Notes: generated by a model from the sequence alone, not told the origin. A DNA stretch of 64,000 nt from Desulfitobacterium_A sp034927245 (GCF_034927245.1 NZ_JAYFQK010000050.1:1-64000), one strand, 5' to 3'. Shown: positions 1 to 10,457, counted from the first letter of the stretch. Made by a program: numbers and translations.

Positions 1-302
1 TTTTCGAGAATTCTTTTTTAAATAATCAGCTAAAAAACGTTGAAAAGGCTAGCTAAAAAGTAATAACGAGTTGTAATTTACAATTTTGAGTTTGCAAAAA
101 CTTTACCTAATAGCACCTAAAGGGGTGCGAAACTTCAGTTATTACTATCCTAAAACAGGCATTTAATCCAAAAATGATTGCTCTAGACAAACTTAAAGAT
201 GCCTTAAGAAAAGTTTCTTCATTTAGAAAAACGGGGTAGAATAACCACTCAAATCATATCTCCTTAAAGCAGAACTTCAGAGGAATAATAAAAAATCAGT
301 GC
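1..302. other. AT-rich flank without a gene
   Basis: I see no coding region, RNA gene or convincing terminator in these bases, which lie downstream of the helicase gene of the defence cassette. There is a short inverted repeat near 110-127 (GCACC, four-base loop, GGTGC) but no following T-run. No second copy of the tRNA-Pro 3' end is visible here, so the left boundary of the island must be further out or lost. Confidence 0.5.
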
Positions 303-3071
303 TTACCACCCCTTCAATAATTCTTTCATCTTTTCTTCTTTATCTAGGACAAAAGTGCACGATTCCCAATCTTCTGTCTTAGGGATATTCTGCTCATATT
401 TTAGTTCAAAAGGATGTTTCTTGGGAACTTTGTTTATGGCTTCTTCAGCTCGTATTTCATCGTTTTGAGCCATAGCAATCCAAACATCTTCAAGAACTTC
501 GGGGATCTGTCCAAAAATGTCGTGAATGCTCTTTAATCTCTCGGATAATTTGACATGCACTTTATCTTCAACCGAATCTTTATAGCGCAAATTATAAATC
601 AATATTTTGTTGCTAATCTGACCTATGCGCTGAATACGTCCTTTTCTTTGTTCTAACCGTGTAGGATTCCAGGGTAAGTCGAGATTGATAAGCGTTGAAA
701 GCGTTTGTAAGTTTAGTCCTTCTGATGCAGCATCCGTCCCTACTAAGATTTTTATCTCATGATTTTTAACTGCCTTCTTGATATTTTCCTTGGTTTTTTT
801 ATGGAAACTGCCTTTCTCATAAATTCCGGATTTATCGCCGCCAGCGTATAGTCCGATTCTCATATCCTTAAGGTCGTTGGATAATAGCTTTGCTACATAT
901 CGAGCACTATCAAAATATTGGGAAAAAATAATGCACCCTTTATCTTTCCATGCACCTTCGTCACGAGCACCATTTTGAAGGATGTTGAGTACTTTTTCAT
1001 ATTTAGGATCGGTATCTTTATTGTTTTTTAATACTTTAACCAATCTTTCCAAACAGCGAACTTCCTCATGGGTGAGTTCTTTGATTTCACTGCGCCCTTC
1101 TTCGTTACTCTCGTCTTCTTCATCCTCATCAAATAGATCTTCGTACAAATCTTTAAGGCGTTCTTTTCCTTCGATTGTCCAAGCCAGCATTTTTTTTGCC
1201 GTATTTTCTCCAGCAAGCATCGTACTACCAATACGTTTAAGCATCAAGGTCGACATAAACCCGCCGCCTTTTACTCGCGAAGTAAGCAAGACACAAAATT
1301 CCTGAGCAATTGAATAGGCTTGATACAAATACCCCTTAAGTTCAAGTGCTTCTTCATTATTTTCACCAAAGAGTTCAACTTCAATCTTTTCCAGGTAATA
1401 TTCGCCCGTTTCTGGATTGATGGTCTCTTCTAAAAACTTCCTTGTTCTGCGAATAATGGACCGTATATAAGGATTATGATTTTGGATAAAATTATCATCA
1501 AAATACAATTCCCGAATCTTTTGTCTTTGGGATAGCCGCAATTCCGAATAGAGACTCTGCGGTAATACATAGGTATCATCGGAAATATCCAACTGATTAC
1601 GAATAATCTCAATCCTTCGGTTATGCTCATTTTTGGGAGGAAAAGGATTTCTGATAATTTCCCATAATTCTGATTCCATAGTTGGAATATCAGCATTTCC
1701 AGAGATATAATCAAGCGCTGTTTGTGGTCGTTTTCGCCAAATACTATGCTTATCTCCCATCACTTTAGTCGCTTCATTGGGCATGGCTAACGCATGAACT
1801 AAGTCAAAAGCTTCAATTGGATTAATCTGTACTGGGGTCGCTGTTGCTAGCAATAAACTTTTCGTTTGGAAGGTGATCTCATTTAAAAATGCCAGTAAAT
1901 TATTAGGCTGTGCCTTATTCACATTCGGATCTTTCGTTGCATTAGTCCTCCTTGCCCTATGGGCTTCATCCAGGATCACACATTCATATTTCAACTGTTT
2001 CAGCAACTCCGCAGCTTCGGATTTCCGAGTGATCAGGCCTTGGGATACAATACCCACTCGGCGCGGGCATTTCAAAATACTCTGATTACTATCCGCGGGG
2101 TATTCATAGCCGTTTTCATCGCTCCATCCTCTGCCAGTCCATACGGCACTAGGCATATCCAGCAACGTTTTTAGTTCGTCTTGCCATTGATACGTTAGGG
2201 TTTTCGGTACAATGATCAATATCGGTTTATCTCCATATAAAGCCATCAGCTTGGCGGACATAGCCAGCTGGATCGTTTTTCCCAGACCCACCATATCTGC
2301 CAGCAAAAAGCGAGCTCCGCCTTTTTGCTTATGTTCGCGAAAAGCGAGCTCGACAAAATATTTTTGATGCTCCCACAGCCCAAACTCTCGGCGATAAACC
2401 GGCTCTTCTACAGCTACAGCAGGCACAACATCGTCACTGTCCTCGCGCCAATCTTTAAGGGGAATCACGACACGTTTAGCGATGCGATCAATATCTTTAA
2501 CCACGAAATCGCAAAGCGGGACAGCATATCTATTGTTCCAGAAGAAATCGAATTCCTCCTGTACCCACTGAATAGACTCCGCACTGTCATCCTCCCAAAG
2601 CATTTCATAGTTAACGGTATAGGCGCTTTTAGTTTCATTTGCACTGCCTAAGAAAGAAGTCTTGCTTCCATCCAGATAAGTAATGATTCCGGCCTTGCCA
2701 TGCATTAGCCCATAGATTTCATTGGGTATCACTTTGATCTCAAGTTTCCCTGCCGATAATAAATTATATAGTTTACGTAGTCTTTGTGCCGAACTCTCAT
2801 CAGAATACTTTTCTTCGGGTAAATACTCGCACCATTCCTGCTTCATTTTCATATTGGCATAGGCAGCGGTTTGGACATCCGCAGGGTTTAAAGAAGAATT
2901 GCAAATAATCCTGATTTTACCAGAGATATTTTCTATGCTCTCCCCAGCAACTTCGAGAATGGATGAGCAGAAATATCCAGCAATCCGATCATAACCGGCT
3001 GCATTTTTTAACTTTTCATTTAAAAAAGCTTGACTAAGTTTACTCCGTCTCGAAGAATACCTGTTGATCAT
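303..3071 (-). CDS. PLD-domain SNF2-type helicase of the defence cassette
   Basis: A 922-residue superfamily 2 DNA helicase/translocase with an N-terminal phospholipase-D-like region. The PLD half-site is visible as HGK at residues 124-126 and GSAN at 142-145, so only one HxK motif is evident and nuclease activity is uncertain. The motor follows: Walker A GLGKT at 262-266, DEAH at 368-371, TATP at 410-413, and motif VI QRKGRIQRIGQ at about 808-818. An acidic stretch near residues 640-660 links the two motor lobes. It starts 19 bases after the methyltransferase gene on the same strand and is the last gene of a four-gene operon. In related cassettes this protein is thought to act on invading DNA together with the methyltransferase and ATPase; that role is inferred. 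The reading frame is intact. Confidence 0.85.
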   Translation of the reverse strand: MINRYSSRRSKLSQAFLNEKLKNAAGYDRIAGYFCSSILEVAGESIENISGKIRIICNSSLNPADVQTAAYANMKMKQEWCEYLPEEKYSDESSAQRLRKLYNLLSAGKLEIKVIPNEIYGLMHGKAGIITYLDGSKTSFLGSANETKSAYTVNYEMLWEDDSAESIQWVQEEFDFFWNNRYAVPLCDFVVKDIDRIAKRVVIPLKDWREDSDDVVPAVAVEEPVYRREFGLWEHQKYFVELAFREHKQKGGARFLLADMVGLGKTIQLAMSAKLMALYGDKPILIIVPKTLTYQWQDELKTLLDMPSAVWTGRGWSDENGYEYPADSNQSILKCPRRVGIVSQGLITRKSEAAELLKQLKYECVILDEAHRARRTNATKDPNVNKAQPNNLLAFLNEITFQTKSLLLATATPVQINPIEAFDLVHALAMPNEATKVMGDKHSIWRKRPQTALDYISGNADIPTMESELWEIIRNPFPPKNEHNRRIEIIRNQLDISDDTYVLPQSLYSELRLSQRQKIRELYFDDNFIQNHNPYIRSIIRRTRKFLEETINPETGEYYLEKIEVELFGENNEEALELKGYLYQAYSIAQEFCVLLTSRVKGGGFMSTLMLKRIGSTMLAGENTAKKMLAWTIEGKERLKDLYEDLFDEDEEDESNEEGRSEIKELTHEEVRCLERLVKVLKNNKDTDPKYEKVLNILQNGARDEGAWKDKGCIIFSQYFDSARYVAKLLSNDLKDMRIGLYAGGDKSGIYEKGSFHKKTKENIKKAVKNHEIKILVGTDAASEGLNLQTLSTLINLDLPWNPTRLEQRKGRIQRIGQISNKILIYNLRYKDSVEDKVHVKLSERLKSIHDIFGQIPEVLEDVWIAMAQNDEIRAEEAINKVPKKHPFELKYEQNIPKTEDWESCTFVLDKEEKMKELLKGW

Positions 3072-3090
3072 CTGCTCACTCTTTTCCTAC

Positions 3091-5970
3091 TTAGATATGA
3101 TCGTTATCAACTAACACGAATAAGTGATCTGCCATATCCGCACTTTCAGCCCAATGGGACATATTCTCAATATCTTTCGTATCCTTTAGAACCAACAGCA
3201 ACTGCTTGATCATATCCCGGCTTCCCCAATAGTCCGGAACATGCTGCTTGATATGGAACAAACCTTTTTCCGGCACTCCATCTTCTTTAATCGCGATGTA
3301 AATTCCGGCTAGAATGGTACGCAATAGTGAATTTTCAAAGTCTGGATTATCACTGACGGTTCTCATAGCAAATTCGGTAGCTGTTTTCAACCGTGCCGTA
3401 TTGGCTTTTTCACTAGCCATCAGCTGACCGTAGGAGCCAATCGAGAACCCTCTGGCATACTCTTGATACGTTGAAATCTGGTAGTTATTATGCTTTTCAG
3501 CTTCCAATCCTTTAATATAAAACCGTTCGGCAAGAGAAAGATCTTTCCATAAGTACGTATCAAAATCTACAGGAATAATGCAGTCGTAGGCAATCTTTTT
3601 TGCATTTTCAATGATTTTTACGACCTTAGAATCAGCCGGGCTATTAATCGCTAGATCTAACTCATAGTCAAGATCAAGCCCGCTAATCTTTTTATAAGAG
3701 GTTAACACTTTCAATGATGCTGCATAAGCAGCAAGAACATAATCCGGGTCAGCGAAATTGGGTTCTTCCTTATCCTCCAAGGCTTGCATAGATTCAATCT
3801 GCGCTTTAACTTCAGATTTAATATCTATATTGATTTCATCTAAGTAAGCGGCTCCATTATCAGTTTGTTTTCTTAAAACTAGTAAAACTGTTCCTTTTAC
3901 ATAGTTTCCATCTTTGAGACCACCACTTTCTGTTTCTGTAGCTATATTCCAGGCGGCTGTAACTTTTAGCCCGGATTTCCACATAATCAAAGCAAGCTGT
4001 GCCCAGACACTCGGATCAGAATGAGTGAACATAACCACCTGCATCCCATCGTCAAACATATGATTGGCAAGATTCATATAAATATCAATCATGCTCTTAG
4101 AAAAATGTTCATCACCTTTAACAGCAAGAATTCGCTTGCTATCTGTATACCACGCGGGAAAAGTTCCCTGCATAAGTTTTTTATCCCAAGCGAGGAATAT
4201 TTCAGATAGTTCATGGTAATTTACTGCATCCGCATAAGGCGGATCCGTAATCCAAAAATGGCAGATATTTTTCGTCTCTCTTGCATCTGTTAATAGCACT
4301 TCAGCATTGTCTTTATTGGTTAGATAGCTATTTATATTATATGCCCAAGTGCTATGAACACTTTTAAATCCTAAACAACCATAATTAAATAAAGTATTTA
4401 AAGCTTGATTATAAAAAATATCAACTACCTTTTCTATTCCTGCAGCCGGATTCCATCTTGATAATCTACTGTTAAAGTTAATTAACCTATTGATACCTAA
4501 TATTCCTGCAATTTTAAGTAATTTATTATATTTTTCCTTATTTATAACATCTACAAAGGTGCCTATGGTTAGTAACTGCCTCGCATTAAAAAGATGATTC
4601 CAATAAGACCAACCTCGATTACGAATGACCTCATCTGTTTTTATGCCGCTCTCAATTTCCATACTTGGTATTAATCCCTGCCCCTGCCAAGCAATAATAT
4701 TTTCGGCAACAATTTGTTTAACCTTTCCTTCGTTTTGCACATCTATCTCATCAGGATGACAGTAATAACGTTTTCCATCTGGCGTTTCATATTTGATGGC
4801 ATAGAGCCTTTCGTTATAAATATCATCTTCTCGGAAATCAAATTCAGTTTTTTCCCATCTTCTTAGTCCATAGATCGTATTTCCTTCGTCATCTTTTCGG
4901 TCTCGGCGCAATGAAGATATCGGGGTGGTTTTACCGCATGAAGGACAGATTAACACATTTTTCCCGACTGTACCCGAGTTCTCTGCTTCCTTCATTTCGG
5001 CCAGACTAGCCCCCATCTTGACTACCAGATCGAATCCGCTGTCCGTCTCAACGAGTTTGGCTATCGTTTTGGTTCCTTTTCCGATGACCCAACTCGGTGC
5101 AAGCGGAACTTTTTTCCCACATTCAGGGCAATTAGCCTCAACACAGTACAAATAGGAGACCGCTCTGTCACCCTGTTCATTATGTTCAATCCCAAGTTTA
5201 GTTATCTCTTGATTAACCTTATTAAAAACATCTTTCTGAAACTGTTTAATTTCATCCAGTTCCTTTTCACTTGCACCCAAAATATTGATACTTGCCCAAG
5301 TAAGAAGTCCTGCCACTGGATTGAGATCGCTGGCATACGTATCACATCCCATTCTTGCTGCTTCAAAGGGGATACTCCCACCACCGCAAAAGCAATCACC
5401 GACGATGACATTTCGTCCATATCTCTTGATAGATAACTGCTCGATTAACTCTTGCAGACTTTGTGCAGAGGTACCAAGATGATGATTAATTTCATTCCAC
5501 GTTTGTTCACTCAGATTTTCTAATTGCTCTGGACGAATGCACTTAGTCAATTTTTCATCATAACCAAGAGTATTAAAAACAGCGAGTTCTACTTCCTTTT
5601 TATCTACATCGTGGTTAAGCTTGATTTTATCTCCAGTGAGATCAAACCATTCATTAATTCTACTTCGTAATTTTTTATTTTTCTCAGCAATATTATACAT
5701 TTCGACTGCAGAAAAGGATTTTTCTTTGCGCAGTTCAAGCCCCGTATGGTCCATGCTCATAATTTTAAGAAAGATGTCCATATCCCGCTTTGGATTATCA
5801 CTTGCGGGCATTAAGCAACCAAGGATAGCAGCACGCACCAAAACTAAAGGTTTCCGGCCCCACCATTTTCCTAGGCCTGTCAAGGTTTGTCCATTATTTG
5901 CTTTTCGCTCTTTATAGCTTTCTTTACTAACTTTTGAAACAGGAAATTGCTTTTCAATAAAAGAAATCAT
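3091..5970 (-). CDS. DUF1156-family DNA methyltransferase
   Basis: A protein of about 959 residues. The DUF1156 signature is at the N-terminus (WWGRKPLVL near residues 38-46). A Rossmann SAM-binding motif follows (DCFCGGGS near 193-200) and the amino-methyltransferase motif DPPY is at about 577-580, which points to N6-adenine or N4-cytosine methylation. Cysteine pairs near 277-285 and 343-346 look like a zinc ribbon between the SAM and catalytic motifs. I chose the ATG at 5970 instead of the TTG one codon earlier because AAAGGAG lies eight bases upstream of it. It is the third gene of the cassette, 10-13 bases after the DUF3780 gene. The likely role is self-marking of host DNA in a restriction-like defence system; target sequence unknown. 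Confidence 0.85.
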   Translation of the reverse strand: MISFIEKQFPVSKVSKESYKERKANNGQTLTGLGKWWGRKPLVLVRAAILGCLMPASDNPKRDMDIFLKIMSMDHTGLELRKEKSFSAVEMYNIAEKNKKLRSRINEWFDLTGDKIKLNHDVDKKEVELAVFNTLGYDEKLTKCIRPEQLENLSEQTWNEINHHLGTSAQSLQELIEQLSIKRYGRNVIVGDCFCGGGSIPFEAARMGCDTYASDLNPVAGLLTWASINILGASEKELDEIKQFQKDVFNKVNQEITKLGIEHNEQGDRAVSYLYCVEANCPECGKKVPLAPSWVIGKGTKTIAKLVETDSGFDLVVKMGASLAEMKEAENSGTVGKNVLICPSCGKTTPISSLRRDRKDDEGNTIYGLRRWEKTEFDFREDDIYNERLYAIKYETPDGKRYYCHPDEIDVQNEGKVKQIVAENIIAWQGQGLIPSMEIESGIKTDEVIRNRGWSYWNHLFNARQLLTIGTFVDVINKEKYNKLLKIAGILGINRLINFNSRLSRWNPAAGIEKVVDIFYNQALNTLFNYGCLGFKSVHSTWAYNINSYLTNKDNAEVLLTDARETKNICHFWITDPPYADAVNYHELSEIFLAWDKKLMQGTFPAWYTDSKRILAVKGDEHFSKSMIDIYMNLANHMFDDGMQVVMFTHSDPSVWAQLALIMWKSGLKVTAAWNIATETESGGLKDGNYVKGTVLLVLRKQTDNGAAYLDEINIDIKSEVKAQIESMQALEDKEEPNFADPDYVLAAYAASLKVLTSYKKISGLDLDYELDLAINSPADSKVVKIIENAKKIAYDCIIPVDFDTYLWKDLSLAERFYIKGLEAEKHNNYQISTYQEYARGFSIGSYGQLMASEKANTARLKTATEFAMRTVSDNPDFENSLLRTILAGIYIAIKEDGVPEKGLFHIKQHVPDYWGSRDMIKQLLLVLKDTKDIENMSHWAESADMADHLFVLVDNDHI

Positions 5971-5983
5971 CAATTTTTCTCCT

Positions 5984-6532
5984 TTATTCTTCCGTTAACA
6001 TATCAAACAAGCTGAGTTGCGGATCTTCCTCAATCGGGTTTTCACATAGGGCGTATCTGAGCGCAATACGCCACCCTTTCTTATCTTTGATATGACCCGT
6101 GCTGGCATTCGTCATCGTATAGAGCCACCAGCGTTCCTCCGGCATAAGACCCTTCCAGTTTCTGATTGCCGTCGGAATGACCGAAGGATCACAGTCTTCG
6201 ATCCCCCAAAGCAAAACCATCAATTCTTTACCAAATAATTTTTCAACTGGGGTTCCGCCGATGACAAAGCGCCCAATTTTTAATTTATCCTTTTTAAGAC
6301 GCACATTAAATTCTGCAGTTAAGTCTGCACTGACTTTACCCCATTTGTACCTTGAAATTTCGATGCGTAGACGATCAGACTTAGCAAGCTTTTGCTCCTC
6401 GCCGTCCGTCCATTGAAACCGTTCATAGATCTGGACTTTTTCATCTTTATTAGACGGTATAATAACGTAGAAATGATTCTCACTCAACTTTGGATTGACT
6501 CCGAAGCCGTAGGTTACTTCTCTAGCACTCAT
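5984..6532 (-). CDS. DUF3780-family cassette protein
   Basis: A 182-residue protein without a recognised catalytic motif. It begins with an ATG that overlaps the stop codon of the DUF499 gene by four bases (ATGA), so the two are probably translationally coupled. Length, position and the run of basic and aromatic residues near the C-terminus (RNWKGLMPEERWWLY) fit the DUF3780 family, which is known mainly from this gene neighbourhood. I know of no established biochemical function; an adaptor or specificity subunit between the ATPase and the methyltransferase is inference from the conserved order alone. Confidence 0.7.
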   Translation of the reverse strand: MSAREVTYGFGVNPKLSENHFYVIIPSNKDEKVQIYERFQWTDGEEQKLAKSDRLRIEISRYKWGKVSADLTAEFNVRLKKDKLKIGRFVIGGTPVEKLFGKELMVLLWGIEDCDPSVIPTAIRNWKGLMPEERWWLYTMTNASTGHIKDKKGWRIALRYALCENPIEEDPQLSLFDMLTEE

Positions 6533-9500
6533 TGTTTAGTTTTTCCCTCTTTTTTAATTTCCGTGATGTCATATTTATTCAGCTCGATCCACTTTTTGAA
6601 CTGCAGACCACTCGTAAACAGGATTGTTTTATAATCAAATTCGACGATGACTTCTTTATTCTTAAAAGCAGTGTCGCGGATAAGGTCTACAGTTGCCTGC
6701 AAGTTATCAGCATCATAAGGGACTGTAGCCGTAGAAAGTTCCATATAATTACGGTTGTTCTCTTTTTCCGAGATAACTACCGTAAAATGCCGAATAAATA
6801 AGCCTTCTAGTTTTTTAAGCTTTTCGAACTCCCAATATGTTGATTCCGTATCCTTACACTTTTTTTGGATACTCCACTCAAACTCCAAGGGAGCATTGTC
6901 ATCGATCTTGATGTCGCTGTTATCCGCTAGAGTCTCAGCAATGGCAATATCTCTTTCCTCAATAGGTCTACCTTTATAGGTAACCGTTGTTCTTACATAT
7001 TTACAATTTTGAGGCAGGACGATTTCACCTGTATAAATACCGCCATTTTCCCTGGGACTGCTGCCATCTGTTGTATAGCGGATTTCAAAATCTTTATGGG
7101 TTTGTAGCTCAAGAACCTTGCCATTAACGCTCCTTCTTTGCTCATACTTAAGGGGAACAGAACACACAAATTCTTTCACCAGCCCGGTAGGATGTTCATT
7201 TGATGTGTCCACACAAATGAAGTTGAGCAGAAGTTCTTTGGTCACGAAGACCGCCGGGGCCTCTGCTGAAGCAGATGTCGGCTCGGCGCCAATATCATAA
7301 TACACTTTATCTCCTCGTACCCCACGCACTTTAAGAGTAAACTCCCCAGTCTTTGGATCATAGTTGGTTTGTTCGACCATTACTGAGGTAGGCTCTTTGG
7401 GGAAAGGCCCTTTCATCAGATAACCGCCGTTTTCCCGCCACTTATCTTTTTTTAAACAATCCTTTTTTAAATCCTCAAGCTGGGATGGATGATACCACGG
7501 CCAACGGACCTCTGTGGCAGCCCGCTCTTTGATCTGATTAAACGTCATCTCTTTTTGGGTAAATAACTGATCTTCACAACGTTCACGCATTTCTTCCATG
7601 AAGCGGTCATCTGCTTGGTAGTCTATATATTTCTGTTGACTTGCTAGGACTTTAACGATCTGCTCTTCGCCCTTAAAGGCATTCTCTTTGAACTCCAATT
7701 TGAAATCTTCGGAGACAATTCCTTTCTTAGTCGGAAAATATAAGGTAATAAAGGTTTCACGGATACTTTGCAAAAGGGCTTGCATCACTTTATCTTGTTG
7801 GCTATCGGCTTCCTTATACTGCTGATCAGTCGTCGATACATGTTCTGCTTTCATCCCCTCGATAATTTGACGAATAGCGGTCAAACGTTTGCTATTATGG
7901 TATAATTTTTCCATTACATTGCGTTGCCCAGAAAGGAACATGACCCGATTCTTAAACGAGGCGTTATCATAAAAGGCCTGTAAATCAGGATGAAGCTTAT
8001 TACCGGCATAAGGTTCAAAAATAACAAGGGAGATCTTATTCAGATCGAGTTGGATCTCATCAATTGCTGGCAATACATAAAGAAGTTCATAGCAGTTTTT
8101 AGTTATCGGTTTGAAATTTTCGTCGAGGAATTTCTTCAGCTCTTTCTTCGCACTTTCATTACTGTAAGACTCAACGAGGGTATTCATTTCTGCGATCATA
8201 TTTTTCGTATTTTGGAAATACAATCGACCGCGGTTATCCATTTTCAGATACCAGCTTTGGGTCTTAAGCTCTTCCAACGCTTTTTTATAATCATTCAATT
8301 CAATCTGGGGTTCACACAAATATCCAAGGATTTCCGAATCGTTCAGTCCCATTAACCCATGCGTTGCTTCACTCAAGGAGGACATTAAAAGCAATTTGGC
8401 GACATCCTGAGCATAAGTTATTTTTCTAGGTTCATTTTCAGCATCAATGCTTTCAGCAATTGATTTGCCCCCCTCGGCGATATCATGACTGATCGCCGCC
8501 TCCAGGGAAGGCTTGATTTGCTTGATATAGGACAACATATTATGATCGTTCAGATTGATATCAAAAACATTGATCAGATATTTTGATTCAGCATTGCCAT
8601 TTTCATAAAACTGTCGGATAATTTGACGCATCAATTTAATGAGGCCTCGTGTTTGCTGAAAGTTGGGATTTTCCTTAAATCGGGCATAAAGTTCCTTGAT
8701 CGACGGATGAAAGGGATAGGAATCTTTGATCCCCAAAAAGACTTTTTCGCCAGTATAATTCGTGAGCCCCATCTTATTGGCTCGGGTCAGTGCTTCTTTA
8801 AATCCTACAGCTACTTCATTCACAGTCGATGAATTATGAGAGGGATAGCTTTCAAACAATCTCTTTTTCAAAATATCATAAATCTCGTCTGAATTAAGTG
8901 CCACTGGTTCAATATTGATTGCTGAACGATTCGCCTCATTTTCAAGCTCTTTAAAGCTGGATTGCAGCATTTCACTACCGGATTCATATGTGGCTTTTAG
9001 ATCGGAAAAGACTAAACAAACATTAGCAAGCTGTTCCTTACCTAGTGCAGAGAACAGGTTTGATAAGGCAGTAATAGTGACCTTACACAGATCAGAATTT
9101 CCCACCGCAATTGATTTTGCATTTTCCAAGTATGGCGGTAGTTCATCCAATAAGATCAATGTCTTTTCCCCTTGGAGAAGTTTTACCCAGGCACTTTCGC
9201 CAGGGGCTTTGAGAGGGATATATAGATCTTTAAAGACTTCCTTTTTACCGAGCTGTTCGGCGATACTGCCCCATATTCCGTAATCCGCATCACTTTCACG
9301 ACCGGAGAAGGCAACCACCTTAATATCACCGATTTCATCGTATTCTTTACCCAGAATCTTTTTACGCCATACGTTATTTTTAGCCAATAAAGCCAGAGCC
9401 AGCATATTATGAGTTTTACCGCCACCCATAGCTTGAGTTAACTTGACTACCCCTGTGCTCGACTCCCCTTTAAAACGCTTAAATGCAGTGGTTAGGAGAA

Positions 9501-9651
9501 TTTCCATCCCTTTTGTCTGGAAATTTTCATCAAAAAATTTGTCTGGATCAATTCTATCCTCAACAAGATCGCTGAGGTTCAAAACATCATCTCTGGTCGT
9601 ATCCACAAATACGCTCGCCCTAGGTTTGCAGAGCTCAAATACAGTTTGCAT
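6529..9651 (-). CDS. DUF499-family P-loop ATPase, first gene of the defence cassette
   Basis: A large ATPase of 1040 residues with Walker A GGGKTH at 76-81 and Walker B LILLDE at 165-170. The glycine-rich loop followed by histidine is typical of DUF499 proteins and recalls the large ATPases of BREX systems (BrxC/PglY). The C-terminal third (about 740-1040) has beta-rich segments and may contact partners or DNA. It is the promoter-proximal gene: a -10-like TATAAT lies 27 bases upstream of its ATG and GGGTGG serves as ribosome binding site. Together with DUF3780, DUF1156 and the PLD-SNF2 helicase it forms a cassette flagged in computational surveys of defence islands. The ATPase motor role is well supported; the immune role is inferred from family context. 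Confidence 0.82.
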   Translation of the reverse strand: MQTVFELCKPRASVFVDTTRDDVLNLSDLVEDRIDPDKFFDENFQTKGMEILLTTAFKRFKGESSTGVVKLTQAMGGGKTHNMLALALLAKNNVWRKKILGKEYDEIGDIKVVAFSGRESDADYGIWGSIAEQLGKKEVFKDLYIPLKAPGESAWVKLLQGEKTLILLDELPPYLENAKSIAVGNSDLCKVTITALSNLFSALGKEQLANVCLVFSDLKATYESGSEMLQSSFKELENEANRSAINIEPVALNSDEIYDILKKRLFESYPSHNSSTVNEVAVGFKEALTRANKMGLTNYTGEKVFLGIKDSYPFHPSIKELYARFKENPNFQQTRGLIKLMRQIIRQFYENGNAESKYLINVFDINLNDHNMLSYIKQIKPSLEAAISHDIAEGGKSIAESIDAENEPRKITYAQDVAKLLLMSSLSEATHGLMGLNDSEILGYLCEPQIELNDYKKALEELKTQSWYLKMDNRGRLYFQNTKNMIAEMNTLVESYSNESAKKELKKFLDENFKPITKNCYELLYVLPAIDEIQLDLNKISLVIFEPYAGNKLHPDLQAFYDNASFKNRVMFLSGQRNVMEKLYHNSKRLTAIRQIIEGMKAEHVSTTDQQYKEADSQQDKVMQALLQSIRETFITLYFPTKKGIVSEDFKLEFKENAFKGEEQIVKVLASQQKYIDYQADDRFMEEMRERCEDQLFTQKEMTFNQIKERAATEVRWPWYHPSQLEDLKKDCLKKDKWRENGGYLMKGPFPKEPTSVMVEQTNYDPKTGEFTLKVRGVRGDKVYYDIGAEPTSASAEAPAVFVTKELLLNFICVDTSNEHPTGLVKEFVCSVPLKYEQRRSVNGKVLELQTHKDFEIRYTTDGSSPRENGGIYTGEIVLPQNCKYVRTTVTYKGRPIEERDIAIAETLADNSDIKIDDNAPLEFEWSIQKKCKDTESTYWEFEKLKKLEGLFIRHFTVVISEKENNRNYMELSTATVPYDADNLQATVDLIRDTAFKNKEVIVEFDYKTILFTSGLQFKKWIELNKYDITEIKKEGKTKQ

Positions 9652-9677
9652 AGCTAACCACCCTTTATCTATTCCTT

Positions 9678-9683
9678 ATTATA
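9678..9683 (-). promoter_or_regulatory. -10 element of the defence operon (tentative)
   Basis: On the minus strand a perfect TATAAT lies 27 bases before the ATG of the DUF499 gene. No good -35 hexamer sits at the right distance, so this is either a weak promoter or one that needs an activator. Confidence 0.35.
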
Positions 9684-10429
9684 ATCCTTCGAAGCTGATT
9701 AAAGCTTAAGAAATCTTCATTTTATTCATGTTCGGGTAATGACCAATTTTCTACTTTCTATTAGCACAAAAAAGTAGATTCTGTTCTAACTAAAGGATAT
9801 TTTCCTATTCCTTATTTACATTGCCACCTTTTGATCATTTCTTTCATCTTACCAGATGTATTTACTACTTTGGCTTATTATCTAAGTATTGGTTTCATTT
9901 GAGTAATTGTCAACTTATGTAACTATCTCCTGAATAAAGGTATTACATGCCCTTGCCTACATGTCAGTATGAAAAGTATCTTAAACTGAATGCAAGGGTC
10001 TAAACTTTATTATATAAAGGAAGTTTATTTTAGTCGAGTAGACTAGCGTGCATTTCTCTGACACCAAAATTATAGAAAATAGATTATTAACATTCAATAT
10101 TCGATAGATTCCAGGTAATTCCTTTAACGTGAGTATACCCGTCTATAACCTTCTACTATCTCCAACAAATGCGAAGATTAATTCATGTCAAATGCCTTAG
10201 CAAATATGCAAAGTAAATTACTTAGGTAAACATTAGCCTTTGTTCTTATCTCTATGGCCCGATTGAAGCATGTCACCGAACTGGCGGTGTAAGAGGCATG
10301 CCATCCTTAACGTGATTCAACTCAGCTATCAATTGTTAACTTACTGTTTTTATAACACAAATTTTCTTTAACTAAATCACCCTTTTGTAAACAACTGCGT
10401 AAATTACGTTTTTAAAAAGCGACTTATGC
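9684..10429. other. Long AT-rich intergenic region with a nested hairpin
   Basis: About 750 bases without a supportable reading frame on either strand. The only clear structure is near 10264-10304, where GCATG/CATGC arms enclose a CACCG/CGGTG stem. It lies between the defence cassette and the IS110 element and may contain remains of older insertions. Confidence 0.4.
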
Positions 10430-10457
10430 TTGACATTCACTTTTGATTAAGTATAAT
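10430..10457 (+). promoter_or_regulatory. Consensus sigma-A promoter without an obvious gene
   Basis: TTGACA at 10430-10435 and TATAAT at 10452-10457 are separated by 16 bases, a full-consensus pair reading rightwards. No plus-strand gene follows before the transposase, which lies antisense. A six-base inverted repeat (GACCAT/ATGGTC) follows at about 10490. The promoter may once have served the genes at 12400 before IS110 inserted, or may drive a small RNA. Confidence 0.6.

Noticed and set aside
1..302. Left attachment site of the island
   Set aside because: No copy of the tRNA-Pro 3' sequence occurs in these bases.
982..1305. Plus-strand open frame inside the helicase gene
   Set aside because: It lies antisense to an intact helicase reading frame, is rich in serine as expected for a shadow frame, and has no ribosome binding site.
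303..9651. BREX system
   Set aside because: The ATPase recalls BrxC/PglY, but PglZ, BrxL and BrxA/B are missing and the methyltransferase is of DUF1156 type.
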